Shown here piece after piece: positions 1 through 9,699 of a DNA stretch of 64,000 nt. The notes under the pieces were generated by a model. That model saw only the letters and a program-made list of their open reading frames with translations. It made no database searches and was not told the DNA's origin. Position numbers and translations under genes: made by a program. The stretch is from Microbacteriaceae bacterium PS02344 (GTDB taxonomy: Bacteria; Actinomycetota; Actinomycetes; Actinomycetales; Microbacteriaceae), in assembly GCA_029959905.1 (NCBI GenBank), contig JASCNZ010000004.1:1-64000 (forward strand), written 5' to 3'. Each line of letters begins with the position of its first letter. Within the stretch, counting starts at the first letter, position 1.

Positions 1-60
1 CCGCGCGCCCCCCCCCCCCCCCCCCCGCCGCGCCCCCCCGCGGCGGGGGGCCCCCCGGCG
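1..60. other. low-complexity contig edge
   Basis: Almost pure C/G runs, including some 20 C in a row, unlike anything else in the window. The frame of the following permease stays open through it but would give a meaningless Pro/Ala/Gly run. I read this as poor terminal sequence or an assembly edge rather than biology. Confidence 0.7.
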
Positions 61-1050
61 CTGGCGCGCATCACCTGGCTGCTCGTGGGCCTCGGGGTGC
101 TCGTCGTGCTCAGCATCCTGTCGATCTCGTTCGGCGTGCGAGCCGTGTCGTTCGACGACATCGTCGCGGCGCTCGGCGGCCGGACCGAGACGATCGAGCA
201 GGCGGCCATCGTCAAGCGCATCCCGCGCACGGTGCTGGCGCTGCTGGTCGGGGCGGCGCTCGCCCTCTCGGGCGCGACGATGCAGGCGGTCACTCGCAAC
301 CCGATCGCCGAGCCGGGCATCCTCGGCATCTCGAACGGCGCCTCGCTCGCCGTCGTGCTCGGCATCGCGTTCTTCGCCCTGAACGACCCGATCGGACAGA
401 TGGCGTTCGCGATTATCGGAGCGGCGGCTGCGGCGGTCTTCGTCTACACGGTCGGGTCGCTCGGCCGCGGCGGGGCGACCCCGCTCAAGCTCGCTCTCGC
501 AGGTGCGGCGACCTCGGCCGCGTTCGCCTCGCTCATCAGCGCGGTCATGCTGCCGCGGGTCGACCTGCTGCAGACCTTCCAGTCGTGGCAGGTCGGCGGG
601 GTCGGCGGCGCCGAGTGGTCGCGCATCGCCCTGACCGCGCCGGTGCTCGCGGTCGGCGCGCTCATCTGCCTCGTCAGCGCACGCGGCATGAACTCCCTCG
701 CGCTCGGCGACGACATGGCGAAGGGCCTCGGCGAGAACGTCGGCCGTACGCGCATGATCTCGGCCCTCGGCTCGGTGGTGCTCGCCGGTGCCGCCACTGC
801 GATCGCGGGTCCGATCGGCTTCGTCGGTCTCATCATCCCGCACGTGTGCCGCATGCTCGTGGGCACCGACCACCGCTGGCTGCTGCCGTTCTCGGCCCTC
901 GCCGGCGCCGCCCTCCTCACCGCGAGCGACATCGTCGGCCGGGTGATCTCGCCATCGTCGGAGGAGATTCAGGTCGGCATCATCACCGCGATCATCGGGG
1001 CCCCGTTCTTCATCTGGATCGTCCGCCGTCAGAAGGTGCGTGAGCTGTGA
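1..1050 (+). CDS. FecCD-family iron-siderophore ABC permease, 5' truncated
   Basis: Inner-membrane permease subunit of a ferric-siderophore importer (FecCD/BtuC family). Reliable sequence begins near base 61 with a hydrophobic segment (WLLVGLGVLVVLSIL); the family landmarks LVGAALALSGATMQAVTRNP and GPIGFVGLIIPHVCRML, the loop that contacts the ATPase, are intact. About nine membrane helices remain. The first in-frame start is GTG at 85, giving 321 residues, roughly 20-30 short of the usual length, so the true start is probably at or before the window edge. The stop overlaps the GTG of the next permease (GTGA), so the two are translationally coupled. The substrate-binding lipoprotein is not in the window. 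Confidence 0.88.
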   Translation, partial: PRAPPPPPPPRPPAAGGPPALARITWLLVGLGVLVVLSILSISFGVRAVSFDDIVAALGGRTETIEQAAIVKRIPRTVLALLVGAALALSGATMQAVTRNPIAEPGILGISNGASLAVVLGIAFFALNDPIGQMAFAIIGAAAAAVFVYTVGSLGRGGATPLKLALAGAATSAAFASLISAVMLPRVDLLQTFQSWQVGGVGGAEWSRIALTAPVLAVGALICLVSARGMNSLALGDDMAKGLGENVGRTRMISALGSVVLAGAATAIAGPIGFVGLIIPHVCRMLVGTDHRWLLPFSALAGAALLTASDIVGRVISPSSEEIQVGIITAIIGAPFFIWIVRRQKVREL

Positions 1051-2138
1051 GCACGACCGAGCACCCCGTGTCCGCCGAGCACACCCTCGACCGCGACGGT
1101 GAGACGGTCGCGCACCGCGTCGCGCGCATCGTCGCCGGCCGTCGGGCGCGTCACCGCCGCCACGCCGTCGCGACGATCGTCCTCGCCGTGCTCGTGTTCG
1201 CACTCTTCGCCGTGGCTCTCATGTTCGGCAACACGTTCTACACCCCCGACCAGATCGTGCGGGTGATCCTGGGTGAGACCGTGCCGGGGGCATCCTTCAC
1301 GGTCGGCGACCTGCGCCTGCCGCGCGCGCTGCTCGCGATCCTGGTGGGCGCCGGGTTCGGCATGGCGGGTGTCTCGTTCCAGACCCTGCTGCGCAACCCG
1401 CTCGCCTCGCCCGACATCATCGGCGTGTCCAGCGGGGCCGGGGCGGCGGCGGTGTTCGGCATCGTCGTGCTCTCGCTCAACGGGCCGGTCGTCTCGCTCT
1501 TCGCCCTCGGCGGCGCGGTCGTGACGGCCCTCGCCATCTACCTGCTGTCGATCAAGGGCGGCTTCGCCGGCACTCGACTGATCCTCATCGGCATCGGCAT
1601 CGCGGCGATGCTGCAGAGCCTCATCTCGTACATGCTCTCGCGGGCGGCCAACTGGGACATCCAGGTCGCCATGCAGTGGCTCACCGGAAGCCTCAACAAC
1701 GCGTCCTGGGAGCGCGTGCTGCCGATGCTGATCGCGGCCGCCGTGCTGGTGCCGCTGATGCTCTCGCAGGGGCGTGCGCTCGGAGCGCTGCAGCTCGGCG
1801 ACGACTCGGCCTCCGGTCTCGGGGTGCGGGTCACCCTCACCCGACTGCTCTTCATCCTCGGTGCGGTCGGACTCCTGGCGTTCGCGACCGCAGCCGCCGG
1901 CCCGGTCGCCTTCGTGGCCTTCATGGCCGGCCCCATCGCGGCACGCCTCACCGGCCCCGGCGCGAATCTGCTGCTGCCCAGCGCACTCGTCGGCGCGGCG
2001 CTCGTGCTCGGCAGCGACCTCATCGCGCAGTTCCTGCTCGGCACCCGCTACCCGGTCGGTGTCGTCACCGGCGTGCTCGGCGCCCCCTACCTGATCTACC
2101 TGCTCATCCGCACCAACCGCTCGGGAGGATCGCTGTGA
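1047..2138 (+). CDS. FecCD-family iron-siderophore ABC permease
   Basis: Second permease subunit, 363 residues, expected to pair with the preceding one in a heterodimeric siderophore channel. A charged cytoplasmic N-terminus of about 45 residues precedes the first helix (TIVLAVLVFALFAVALMFG). FecCD hallmarks are GAGFGMAGVSFQTLLRNPLA and GPVAFVAFMAGPIAARL. The GTG start overlaps the previous stop by four bases, and its own TGA overlaps the GTG start of the ATPase gene, so three genes read as one transcript. Which siderophore is imported cannot be told from the sequence. Confidence 0.92.
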   Translation: MSTTEHPVSAEHTLDRDGETVAHRVARIVAGRRARHRRHAVATIVLAVLVFALFAVALMFGNTFYTPDQIVRVILGETVPGASFTVGDLRLPRALLAILVGAGFGMAGVSFQTLLRNPLASPDIIGVSSGAGAAAVFGIVVLSLNGPVVSLFALGGAVVTALAIYLLSIKGGFAGTRLILIGIGIAAMLQSLISYMLSRAANWDIQVAMQWLTGSLNNASWERVLPMLIAAAVLVPLMLSQGRALGALQLGDDSASGLGVRVTLTRLLFILGAVGLLAFATAAAGPVAFVAFMAGPIAARLTGPGANLLLPSALVGAALVLGSDLIAQFLLGTRYPVGVVTGVLGAPYLIYLLIRTNRSGGSL

Positions 2139-2935
2139 CCGTCTCGCACAGCCTGTCGGCCGAGGGCGTCACCCTCGCGTACGGCGACCGCACCATCATC
2201 GACGGCCTCGATCTGTCGATCGCTCCCGGCAAGATCACGACGATCGTCGGCGCGAACGGATGCGGCAAGTCGACGCTGCTCCGGTCGCTCGCCCGACTGC
2301 TCTCCCCGAACGCGGGGCAGGTCGTGCTCGACGGCAAATCGGTGCACTCGCGGCCGACGAAGGAGGTCGCCCGCATCCTCGGCCTTCTCCCGCAGTCGCC
2401 GGTCGCACCCGAGGGCATCGCCGTCGCCGACCTCGTCGGTCGCGGTCGGCATCCGCACCAGAAGGCGCTCGCCCGCTGGACCGCCCACGACTACGAGGTC
2501 GTCGCCGACGCCCTCGACGCCACCGGTATCGCCGATCTCGCCGACCGCAGTGTCGACGAGCTGTCGGGCGGACAGCGGCAGCGCGTGTGGATCGCGATGG
2601 CGCTCGCGCAGGAGACCGACATCCTGCTGCTCGATGAGCCGACGACGTTCCTCGACGTCGCACACCAGGTCGAGGTGCTCGACCTGCTGACCGACCTGAG
2701 CGTCGCCCGCGGCACGACCATCGTGATGGTGCTGCACGACCTCAACCTGGCGGCGCGCTACGCCGACGAACTCGTGGCGATGAAGCAGGGGCGCGTGCAC
2801 GCGATCGGTGCCCCGGCCGAGGTCGTCACCGCCGAGCTCGTCGAAGAGGTCTTCGGCCTCGCCAATCAGATCACCATCGATCCCGTCTCGGGCAAGCCGA
2901 TGGTCACACCCATCGGGAGGCACCATGTCCGCTGA
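2135..2935 (+). CDS. siderophore ABC transporter ATP-binding protein
   Basis: FecE/FepC-type ATPase, 266 residues, energising the two FecCD permeases upstream. Walker A is GANGCGKST near residue 40, the ABC signature is LSGGQRQRVWIAMALA, Walker B is ILLLDEPTTFLD and the switch histidine lies in MVLHDLNLAARY. The frame is open far upstream into the permease gene, but GTG at 2135 (overlapping the permease stop as GTGA, after GGGAGG) gives the expected family N-terminus. The 3' end overlaps the start of the siderophore-interacting protein gene by 11 bases. Confidence 0.93.
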   Translation: MTVSHSLSAEGVTLAYGDRTIIDGLDLSIAPGKITTIVGANGCGKSTLLRSLARLLSPNAGQVVLDGKSVHSRPTKEVARILGLLPQSPVAPEGIAVADLVGRGRHPHQKALARWTAHDYEVVADALDATGIADLADRSVDELSGGQRQRVWIAMALAQETDILLLDEPTTFLDVAHQVEVLDLLTDLSVARGTTIVMVLHDLNLAARYADELVAMKQGRVHAIGAPAEVVTAELVEEVFGLANQITIDPVSGKPMVTPIGRHHVR

Positions 2936-3878
2936 GACCGCGACCACCGAGAAGCCGGCCTACGTGCTCGCGCGTGCCGAGGTGCGCGGCGTCGAGCGCG
3001 TGTCGCCGAACTTCGTGCGCGTCACATTCGGCGGCGATGAGCTCGACGAGTTCGCGACCCCGGGGAGCGTGTTCGACGCGCGCATCAAGCTCATCTTCCC
3101 GCCGGCCTCCGGCGTCCTCCCGCCGCTCGACCGCGACACCGACGACTGGTGGGGGTCGTACCTCGCGGTGCCCGAAGACGAGCGCGGTTCGATGCGCACC
3201 TACTCGGTGCGCGATCTGCGGGTGACGGATGCCGGCACCGAGGTCGACGTCGACTTCGTGCTGCACCTCGCGCCCGGTCTCTCGGGGCCCGCGTCACGCT
3301 GGGCCAGCACCGCATCGGTCGGCCAGGAGCTGTTCCTCATCGGACCGCGCCGCGGTCGAGTCGGCCTCGGCGGTGTCGAGTACGCGCCGGGTGGGGCATC
3401 CTCGGTGCTGCTCGTCGGCGACGAGACGGCGGCACCGGCCATCGCCCGCATCCTCGAAGACGCGCCGCGCGACCTGCGAGGATGCGCGTTCATCGAGGTG
3501 CCGGAACCGGCCGACGCTCTGTCCATCGACGCCCCTGCAGGGGTCGAGGTGCGGTGGCTGCCGCGCGCCCAGGGCGAGCCGCACGGGTTCGAGCTGATCC
3601 CCGCGGTGCTCGCCCACCTGGGCGACGACGACGCGGGCGACGAGATCCGGGTGAAGGACATCGAGGGCGAGGACCTGATGTGGGAGACGCCGGCGTACTC
3701 GGCGTCGGGGGAGGCGATCGCGGCGGCGGACGCCCCGGGCGACCGGTACTTCTGGATCGCGGGCGAGAGTGGCGTCGTGACCACGCTGCGGCGGCACCTC
3801 GTGAAGGACCTCGGCATCGACCGGGGGCAGGTGGCCTTCATGGGCTACTGGCGCCGCGGCGTCGCGATGCGCGGCTGA
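2925..3878 (+). CDS. siderophore-interacting protein (FAD-dependent ferric-siderophore reductase)
   Basis: 317-residue SIP/ViuB-type flavoprotein, predicted to reduce Fe(III)-siderophore in the cytosol and release iron. It has an N-terminal FAD-binding barrel (RAEVRGVERVSPNFVRVTFG; the flavin-contact motif RTYSVRDLR near residue 90) and a C-terminal NAD(P)H-binding domain (SSVLLVGDETAAPAIARIL), ending in the SIP-typical MGYWRRG. ATG 2925 follows CGGGAGG (2915-2921) and overlaps the end of the ATPase gene, placing it last in the iron operon. A strong hairpin follows the stop immediately. Confidence 0.9.
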   Translation: MSAETATTEKPAYVLARAEVRGVERVSPNFVRVTFGGDELDEFATPGSVFDARIKLIFPPASGVLPPLDRDTDDWWGSYLAVPEDERGSMRTYSVRDLRVTDAGTEVDVDFVLHLAPGLSGPASRWASTASVGQELFLIGPRRGRVGLGGVEYAPGGASSVLLVGDETAAPAIARILEDAPRDLRGCAFIEVPEPADALSIDAPAGVEVRWLPRAQGEPHGFELIPAVLAHLGDDDAGDEIRVKDIEGEDLMWETPAYSASGEAIAAADAPGDRYFWIAGESGVVTTLRRHLVKDLGIDRGQVAFMGYWRRGVAMRG

Positions 3879-3883
3879 CACGA

Positions 3884-3914
3884 CGAAGGGCCCGGCGTGA
3901 TGCCGGGCCCTTCG
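3884..3914. terminator. bidirectional terminator hairpin
   Basis: Perfect 13-base inverted repeat (CGAAGGGCCCGGC, loop GTGAT, GCCGGGCCCTTCG) between the convergent iron operon and the hydrolase gene. It lies 5 bases after one stop and 9 bases from the other. No clear U tract on either strand, as is common in high-GC actinobacteria. Confidence 0.8.
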
Positions 3915-3923
3915 CATGCGGGG

Positions 3924-4844
<921 letters not shown>

Positions 4845-4849
4845 TCAAG

Positions 4850-4855
4850 TAAACT
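4850..4855 (+). promoter_or_regulatory. -10 element of the TetR gene
   Basis: TAAACT sits 7 bases before ATG 4863, the spacing expected for a leaderless transcript, and supports that start over ATG 4842, which lies before the -10. Confidence 0.5.
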
Positions 4856-4862
4856 TCTGGAC

Positions 4863-5426
4863 ATGACCGAAGACGATGCTCGCGAGCGCATCCTCGCCGC
4901 CGCCGAGGAGCTCTACTACCGCAAGGGATTCGCGGCCGTCGGCATGGACGAGCTGCGACAGGCCGCCGGGGTGTCGCTGCGTCGCCTGTACGGGCTGTTC
5001 CCCGCCAAGACCGACATCGTCGCCGCGGTGCTCGCGCGCCGGCACGGCGAATGGGAGAGCGGTCTGCAGGCGGCCGTGGCGGATGCCGGTGATGACGCGC
5101 GAGCGCGGCTGCTCGCGGTCTACGGGTATCTCGAGAACTGGTTCTGCTCCGACGGATTCCGCGGCTGCGCCTTCATCAACGCGTTCGGCGAGCTCGCGGG
5201 GACCAACCCCGAGGTGGCCGAGATCGTGCGTGCGCACAAGGCGTCGTTCCAGCAGTACATGGCTGAGCTCGTCGCGCGCAGCGGCGGGTCGAGCGCGCTG
5301 GCCGCGCAGCTGTCGATCCTCGCCGAGGGGGCGCAGAGCACCGCGGCGATCTCCGGCGACTCGTCGGCCGCCACTCAAGCCCGCGCGGCGGCCGAGGTGC
5401 TGGTCGATGCCGCGACGGCCGGCTGA
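4863..5426 (+). CDS. TetR-family transcriptional regulator
   Basis: 187 residues. The N-terminal DNA-binding domain is typical: RERILAAAEELYYRKGFAAVGMDEL with the recognition helix around GVSLRRLYGLFPAKTDI. The C-terminal ligand-binding part is all helical (DGFRGCAFINAFGELA). An upstream in-frame ATG at 4842 would add seven residues, but TAAACT seven bases before 4863 favours the shorter form. Likely represses itself and the divergent hydrolase through the two operators at 4791-4841. The inducer cannot be read from sequence. Confidence 0.9.
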   Translation: MTEDDARERILAAAEELYYRKGFAAVGMDELRQAAGVSLRRLYGLFPAKTDIVAAVLARRHGEWESGLQAAVADAGDDARARLLAVYGYLENWFCSDGFRGCAFINAFGELAGTNPEVAEIVRAHKASFQQYMAELVARSGGSSALAAQLSILAEGAQSTAAISGDSSAATQARAAAEVLVDAATAG

Positions 5427-5458
5427 GGCATCCGCCCTCCGGGCTCGCTCCCCGCGGC

Positions 5459-5523
5459 GAGACACCATCTCTGCCGTGTCACACCACGCGCGACATGGTG
5501 TCTGGCGATGAGCATGGTGTCTC
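5459..5523. repeat. nested palindrome, GAGACACC type (copy 1)
   Basis: Outer arms GAGACACCAT (5459-5468) and ATGGTGTCTC (5514-5523) are perfect; between them lies an inner pair ACACCA/TGGTGT around CGCGCGACA. It sits in the 190-base gap between the TetR and TspO-like genes and shares its word with the element after the TspO-like gene. Confidence 0.75.
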
Positions 5524-5604
5524 GGTGCCCCACCCGATTGCCTAGCCAAGCTAGAGGATAGCCTGGCGAGAGTCAAGGGTGTGGGCCGCGATGCTCGACG
5601 CGCG

Positions 5605-5610
5605 TAGCGT
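5605..5610 (+). promoter_or_regulatory. leaderless -10 of the TspO-like gene
   Basis: TAGCGT, 6 bases before ATG 5617. About 55 bases upstream is a small inverted repeat CTAGC-CAA-GCTAG that could be an operator. Confidence 0.5.
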
Positions 5611-5616
5611 GCCCGC

Positions 5617-6417
5617 ATGGAGACGCAGACGAAGACCCCGACGACGGGCATCGCCCGCCAGAGCCTCATCATCGCCGCGGCCGTGTTCATGCTGATCGCG
5701 GCCGCCGTCGGTGCCGGTGCCTTCGGCGGAGCATCCGTCGACGACTTGCAGGACGGAGCTCTCTCTGCCCAGGGTTCGTACCTGGCTCCCGCCGGCCCCG
5801 CCTTCTCGATCTGGTCGCTGATCTACGTCGGGCTGCTGGCGTACACGGTCTGGCAGGCCCTGCCGGCGCAGCGGACGGATGCCCGGCAGCAGGCCGTCGG
5901 CGGATGGATCGCCCTGTCGATGGTGCTCAACGGCCTCTGGCTGGTCACCGCGCGCTATCTCACCCTGTGGCTGACCGTGCTCGTGATCGCCCTGCTGCTC
6001 GCGACCCTCGCCCGGGTGATCGTGCTGCTCGGCCGCTTTCCGGCGAAGAACCTCGCCGACCGCATCCTCACCGATGGCGCCAACGGCCTGCATTTCGGCT
6101 GGGTGACCATCGCGACCGTGGCGAACGCGGCGGCGTGGTTCACGCAGATCGCGCCCGCGAGCTGGGCCGAGGCGGCGGATGCCTGGGCGATCGGCGTGCT
6201 CGTCGTCGTGCTCGCGATCGGTGCCGCGGCGGCCTGGGCGACGAAGCGCCTCGCACCGGCTCTCGCGACGTCGTGGGGCCTGGTGTGGCTCGCCGTCGGA
6301 CGCCTCACCGGGTCCCCCGAGAGCACGCCCACCGCCGTCGCCGCGCTCATCGTGGCCGCCCTGCTCGTGCTCACCGCCGTGGTCGCCGTCGTCCGGGGCC
6401 GGGGCGCGCGTCGCTGA
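5617..6417 (+). CDS. TspO/MBR-like tryptophan-rich sensory membrane protein
   Basis: 266-residue integral membrane protein with about seven hydrophobic segments. The stretch YLAPAGPAFSIWSLIYVGLL followed by VWQALPAQR resembles the TspO/MBR family (tetrapyrrole-binding, tryptophan-rich), but the protein is about 100 residues longer than classical five-helix TspO, as in other actinobacterial members. Function is unproven: TspO proteins are linked to porphyrin transport and stress signalling. It is a single gene flanked on both sides by GAGACACC palindromes and convergent with kdpE. Confidence 0.7.
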   Translation: METQTKTPTTGIARQSLIIAAAVFMLIAAAVGAGAFGGASVDDLQDGALSAQGSYLAPAGPAFSIWSLIYVGLLAYTVWQALPAQRTDARQQAVGGWIALSMVLNGLWLVTARYLTLWLTVLVIALLLATLARVIVLLGRFPAKNLADRILTDGANGLHFGWVTIATVANAAAWFTQIAPASWAEAADAWAIGVLVVVLAIGAAAAWATKRLAPALATSWGLVWLAVGRLTGSPESTPTAVAALIVAALLVLTAVVAVVRGRGARR

Positions 6418-6433
6418 GACACCGCCCGCCGCT

Positions 6434-6498
6434 GAGACACCACGTGTCGCGTGAGACACCACGGGGCACGTGGTGTCTCACGACGCACGTGGTGTTTC
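6434..6498. repeat. nested palindrome, GAGACACC type (copy 2)
   Basis: Outer arms GAGACACCACGTG (6434-6446) and CACGTGGTGTTTC (6486-6498), 12 of 13 paired; inner arms GAGACACCACG (6453-6463) and CGTGGTGTCTC (6469-6479), perfect, with a 5-base loop. It lies between the convergent TspO-like and kdpE genes and could act as a two-way terminator. Confidence 0.85.
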
Positions 6499-6520
6499 GG
6501 CGGAGACCCCGGACGCCCCG

Positions 6521-7192
6521 TCAGACGACGAGGCGGTAGCCCATGCCCGACTCGGTCAGCAGGTGCACGGGGGTGCCGGGCTCGCGCTCCAGCTTCTTGC
6601 GCAACTGCGACATGTACAGGCGCAGATAGCCCGAGTCGGAGACCTGCTCGCTGCCCCAGATCTCCTTCAGCAGGTCTTGCCGGGTCACGAGGGCGCCCGG
6701 ATGCCGAGACAGATGCTCGAGCATCCTCCACTCCGTCGGGGTCAGGTGCACCCGCGAGCCGCCGCGCGTGACCGTCTTCGTGGCCAGGTCGACGACGACA
6801 TCGCCGAACGCGACGGTCGACTCCCCGCCCGCCGGCGCGGCGCGGCGCGAGAGAGCGCGCAGCCGCGCGAGCAGCTCGTCGACCTGGAACGGCTTGGTGA
6901 CGAAGTCGTCGGCCCCGGCGTCCAGTGCCTCGACCTTGTCGGCCGACCCCGTGCGGCCGGAGACGACGATGATCGGCACGTTGGTCCAGCCGCGCAGGGC
7001 CTGGATCACCTCGATGCCGTCGAGCCGGGGCATGCCGAGGTCGAGCATGATGAGGTCGGGGTGCGCCTGCGCGGCCGCGGCGATCGCGGCGGCACCATCG
7101 GCCGCCACCACCACGTCGTACCCGTGCGCGGCGAGCGTGATGCGCAGCGCCCGCACCATCTGCGGATCGTCGTCGGCGATGAGGAGCTTCAC
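6521..7192 (-). CDS. kdpE: KdpE, potassium-responsive response regulator
   Basis: 223-residue OmpR/PhoB-type regulator, last gene of the kdp operon. Receiver domain residues 1-115 with acidic cluster ADDD near the N-terminus, phospho-acceptor Asp51 (LIMLDLGMPRLDG) and conserved Lys in FVTKPF. Winged-helix output domain from about 125 to the end (LTPTEWRMLEHLSRHPGALV, YLRLYMSQLRKKLE, GMGYRLV). Its ATG overlaps the kdpD stop by four bases. The expected partner is KdpD and the expected target is this kdp operon. Confidence 0.95.
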   Translation of the reverse strand: MKLLIADDDPQMVRALRITLAAHGYDVVVAADGAAAIAAAAQAHPDLIMLDLGMPRLDGIEVIQALRGWTNVPIIVVSGRTGSADKVEALDAGADDFVTKPFQVDELLARLRALSRRAAPAGGESTVAFGDVVVDLATKTVTRGGSRVHLTPTEWRMLEHLSRHPGALVTRQDLLKEIWGSEQVSDSGYLRLYMSQLRKKLEREPGTPVHLLTESGMGYRLVV

Positions 7193-9699
7193 TCCGTGCC
7201 CTCCGTGTCGGCGCCGGCGAGCGGCAGCGAGATGACCATGGTGAGTCCCCCGCCCGGGGTGTCCTCGGGTGTCAGGCTACCGCCCATGCCCTCGGTGAAC
7301 CCGCGCGAGAGCGCCAGGCCCAGACCCAGGCCCGTCGTGTTGTCGGTGTCTCCGAACCGCTGGAACGGCTGGAACATGCTGTCGCGACGGTCGGCCGGAA
7401 CGCCCTGGCCGCGGTCGATGATGCGGATCTCGGCGTGGTCGGCCACCGCGCTCGTCGACACCAGCACTCGGGTGCCCTCGGGGGAGTGCCGATGCGCATT
7501 CGCGAGCACGTTCACCAGCACCCGCTGCAGCAGCACGGGATCGGCGCGCAGTGCGGGCAGCGAGGGGTCGAGCGCGAGGTCGACGTCGCCCGGTCCGAGA
7601 CCGAGCTCGTCGACCGCGGCCAGCACCGGCCCCGTGGCGTCGAGGCGCGTCGCCGACACGGCGAGCACGCCGGCCTGCACGCGGCTGACGTCGAGCAGGT
7701 CGGTGACGAGGGTCGACAACGTCGCAAGACTCTCGTCGGCGGTGGCGAGCAGCTCGGCGCGGTCGTCGGGTGACAGGTCGCGGGCGGCGCGCAGGCCGCC
7801 GATCGCCGCGACCGCCGACGCCAGCGGACGGCGCAGATCGTGGCTGAGCGCCGAGAGCAGCGCGCTGCGCACCTGATCGGTCTCGGCGAGGGCCTCGGCC
7901 TCGGCGGCGGTCGCGCGCAGGTCGGTGTGCTCGAGGGCGGCGACGAGCTGCGCGACGATCGCGTCGAGAAGGCGGCGAGCCGGGGCGTCGAGGGCGTCGC
8001 CGCTGAGTTCGAGCATCGAGCCGGTCGACCCCACCGGCAGGCGGGTGGTGCGGCCGTCGGCCAACGGTTCCCCGTCGGAGGCCAGCACGTCGCCGTCGGC
8101 CGCGAGCAGTCGCACCCCGCTCAGGCCGAACGCCTCGCGGGCCCGGCTGACGAGGGCGAGCACGGCGTTGTCGCCGCGCAGCACGTTGCCGGCGACCGCG
8201 GCCAGCAGCTCTGCTTCGGCGGTCGCGCGGGTCGCGGTGCGGGCGCGACGGGCCGCCTGGTCGACGATGATGCTGACGAGCACGGCGATCACCACATACA
8301 GGGCGAGGGCGAGCACGTGCAGCGGATGCGCGACGGTGATCGTGAACTGCGGCGCCACGAAGAGGAAGTCGAGCGTCACCCCCGAGAGCACCGCGGCGAA
8401 GACGGCCGGGCGGACACCGCCGATCAGCGCCACCACCACGACGAGCAGTTGGTACGCCAGCACCTCCGACGTGATCGACTCGGGGCTGCGGAAGGCGAAC
8501 ATCAGCCACGACAGTAGCGGGCCGAACACCAGGGCCACGGCGAAGCCCAGCGCCTGGCGCCGCCAGCCCAGCGCGCCGCCCGAGATGCGGGGGAGCGCGA
8601 GCCGCCCGCCCGCCGCCGCGTGGGTGACGATGTGCACGTCGATGTCGCCGGAGCGGCGGATGACCTCCGACCCGATCCCCGGGCCGGTGAGTGCGGCGGC
8701 GAGGCGTCCGCGCCGACTCACGCCGATCACGAGCTGCGTCGCGTCGGCGCCCTGCGCGAACTCGACGAGCGCCGCGGGGATGTCGTCTCCGATGATCTGG
8801 TGGAAGCTGCCGCCGAGCGATTCGACGAGCGCCCTCTGCGCCGCGAGAGCCCCCGGGGCCTCGTCGCGCAGGCCGTCCTGGCTCGACACGTGCACCGCCA
8901 GCAGCTCGCCGCCGGCGGCCCGAGCGGCGATGCGGGCGCCGCGGCGCAGCAGCGTCTCGCCCTCCGGGCCCCCGGTGAGGGCCACCACGACGCGCTCTCG
9001 CGCCTGCCAGGTGCTGTCGATGCCGTGGTCGGCGCGGTAGCTGCGCAGAGCGCTGTCGACCTCGTCGGCGAGCCACAGCAGCGCCAGTTCGCGCAGCGCC
9101 GTGAGGTTGCCGAGGCGGAAGTAGTTCGACAGAGCCGCGTCGATGCGCTCGGCCGGGTACACGAGCCCGGCCGACAGGCGGTCGCGCAGCGTCTGCGGCG
9201 CGAGGTCGACGACCTCGATCTCGTCGGCTGCGCGCACCACGGCATCCGGGATCGTCTCCTGCTGCGCGATGCCCGTGATCTTCTCGACCACCGCGTTGAG
9301 CGACTCGATGTGCTGCACGTTGACGGTCGTGACGACATCGATCCCGGCATCCCGCAGCGCCTCGACATCCTGCCAGCGCTTGGCATGCGTGGAACCGGGG
9401 ATGTTCGTGTGCGCGAGTTCGTCGACCAGCGCGATCTCGGGCCGCCGGGCGATCACGGCGTCGAGGTCGAGCTCGGTGAGCAGAACCCCCCGGTGCTCGT
9501 CGGTGCGCCGCGGCACCTCGGGGAGGCCGATGGTCTGGGCGAGCGTCGCGGCGCGGCCGTGGGTCTCGACGACGGCGATCACCACGTCGTGCCCGTCGTC
9601 GAGCAGCCGGCGCCCCTCGACGAGCATCTCGTAGGTCTTGCCGACGCCGGGTGCGGCGCCGAGGAGAACGCGGAGCCTGCCCCGCCGCTCTCGTGTCAT
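7189..9699 (-). CDS. kdpD: KdpD, potassium/turgor sensor histidine kinase
   Basis: 836-residue membrane histidine kinase. In order: N-terminal KdpD domain with Walker A GAAPGVGKTYEM and Walker B-like ALVDELAHTNIPG; a universal-stress-protein-like domain at about 240-360; four membrane helices at about 395-480 (LGFAVALVFGPLLSWLMFAF onward); a GAF-like region; HisKA with H-box SALSHDLRRPLA and phospho-acceptor His620; HATPase with NVLANAHRHSPEG and GLGLGLALSRG. Length and order match classical KdpD. Four-base overlaps link it to kdpC upstream and kdpE downstream. In some bacteria this domain class binds c-di-AMP; that is not demonstrable here. Confidence 0.95.
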   Translation of the reverse strand: MTRERRGRLRVLLGAAPGVGKTYEMLVEGRRLLDDGHDVVIAVVETHGRAATLAQTIGLPEVPRRTDEHRGVLLTELDLDAVIARRPEIALVDELAHTNIPGSTHAKRWQDVEALRDAGIDVVTTVNVQHIESLNAVVEKITGIAQQETIPDAVVRAADEIEVVDLAPQTLRDRLSAGLVYPAERIDAALSNYFRLGNLTALRELALLWLADEVDSALRSYRADHGIDSTWQARERVVVALTGGPEGETLLRRGARIAARAAGGELLAVHVSSQDGLRDEAPGALAAQRALVESLGGSFHQIIGDDIPAALVEFAQGADATQLVIGVSRRGRLAAALTGPGIGSEVIRRSGDIDVHIVTHAAAGGRLALPRISGGALGWRRQALGFAVALVFGPLLSWLMFAFRSPESITSEVLAYQLLVVVVALIGGVRPAVFAAVLSGVTLDFLFVAPQFTITVAHPLHVLALALYVVIAVLVSIIVDQAARRARTATRATAEAELLAAVAGNVLRGDNAVLALVSRAREAFGLSGVRLLAADGDVLASDGEPLADGRTTRLPVGSTGSMLELSGDALDAPARRLLDAIVAQLVAALEHTDLRATAAEAEALAETDQVRSALLSALSHDLRRPLASAVAAIGGLRAARDLSPDDRAELLATADESLATLSTLVTDLLDVSRVQAGVLAVSATRLDATGPVLAAVDELGLGPGDVDLALDPSLPALRADPVLLQRVLVNVLANAHRHSPEGTRVLVSTSAVADHAEIRIIDRGQGVPADRRDSMFQPFQRFGDTDNTTGLGLGLALSRGFTEGMGGSLTPEDTPGGGLTMVISLPLAGADTEGTE

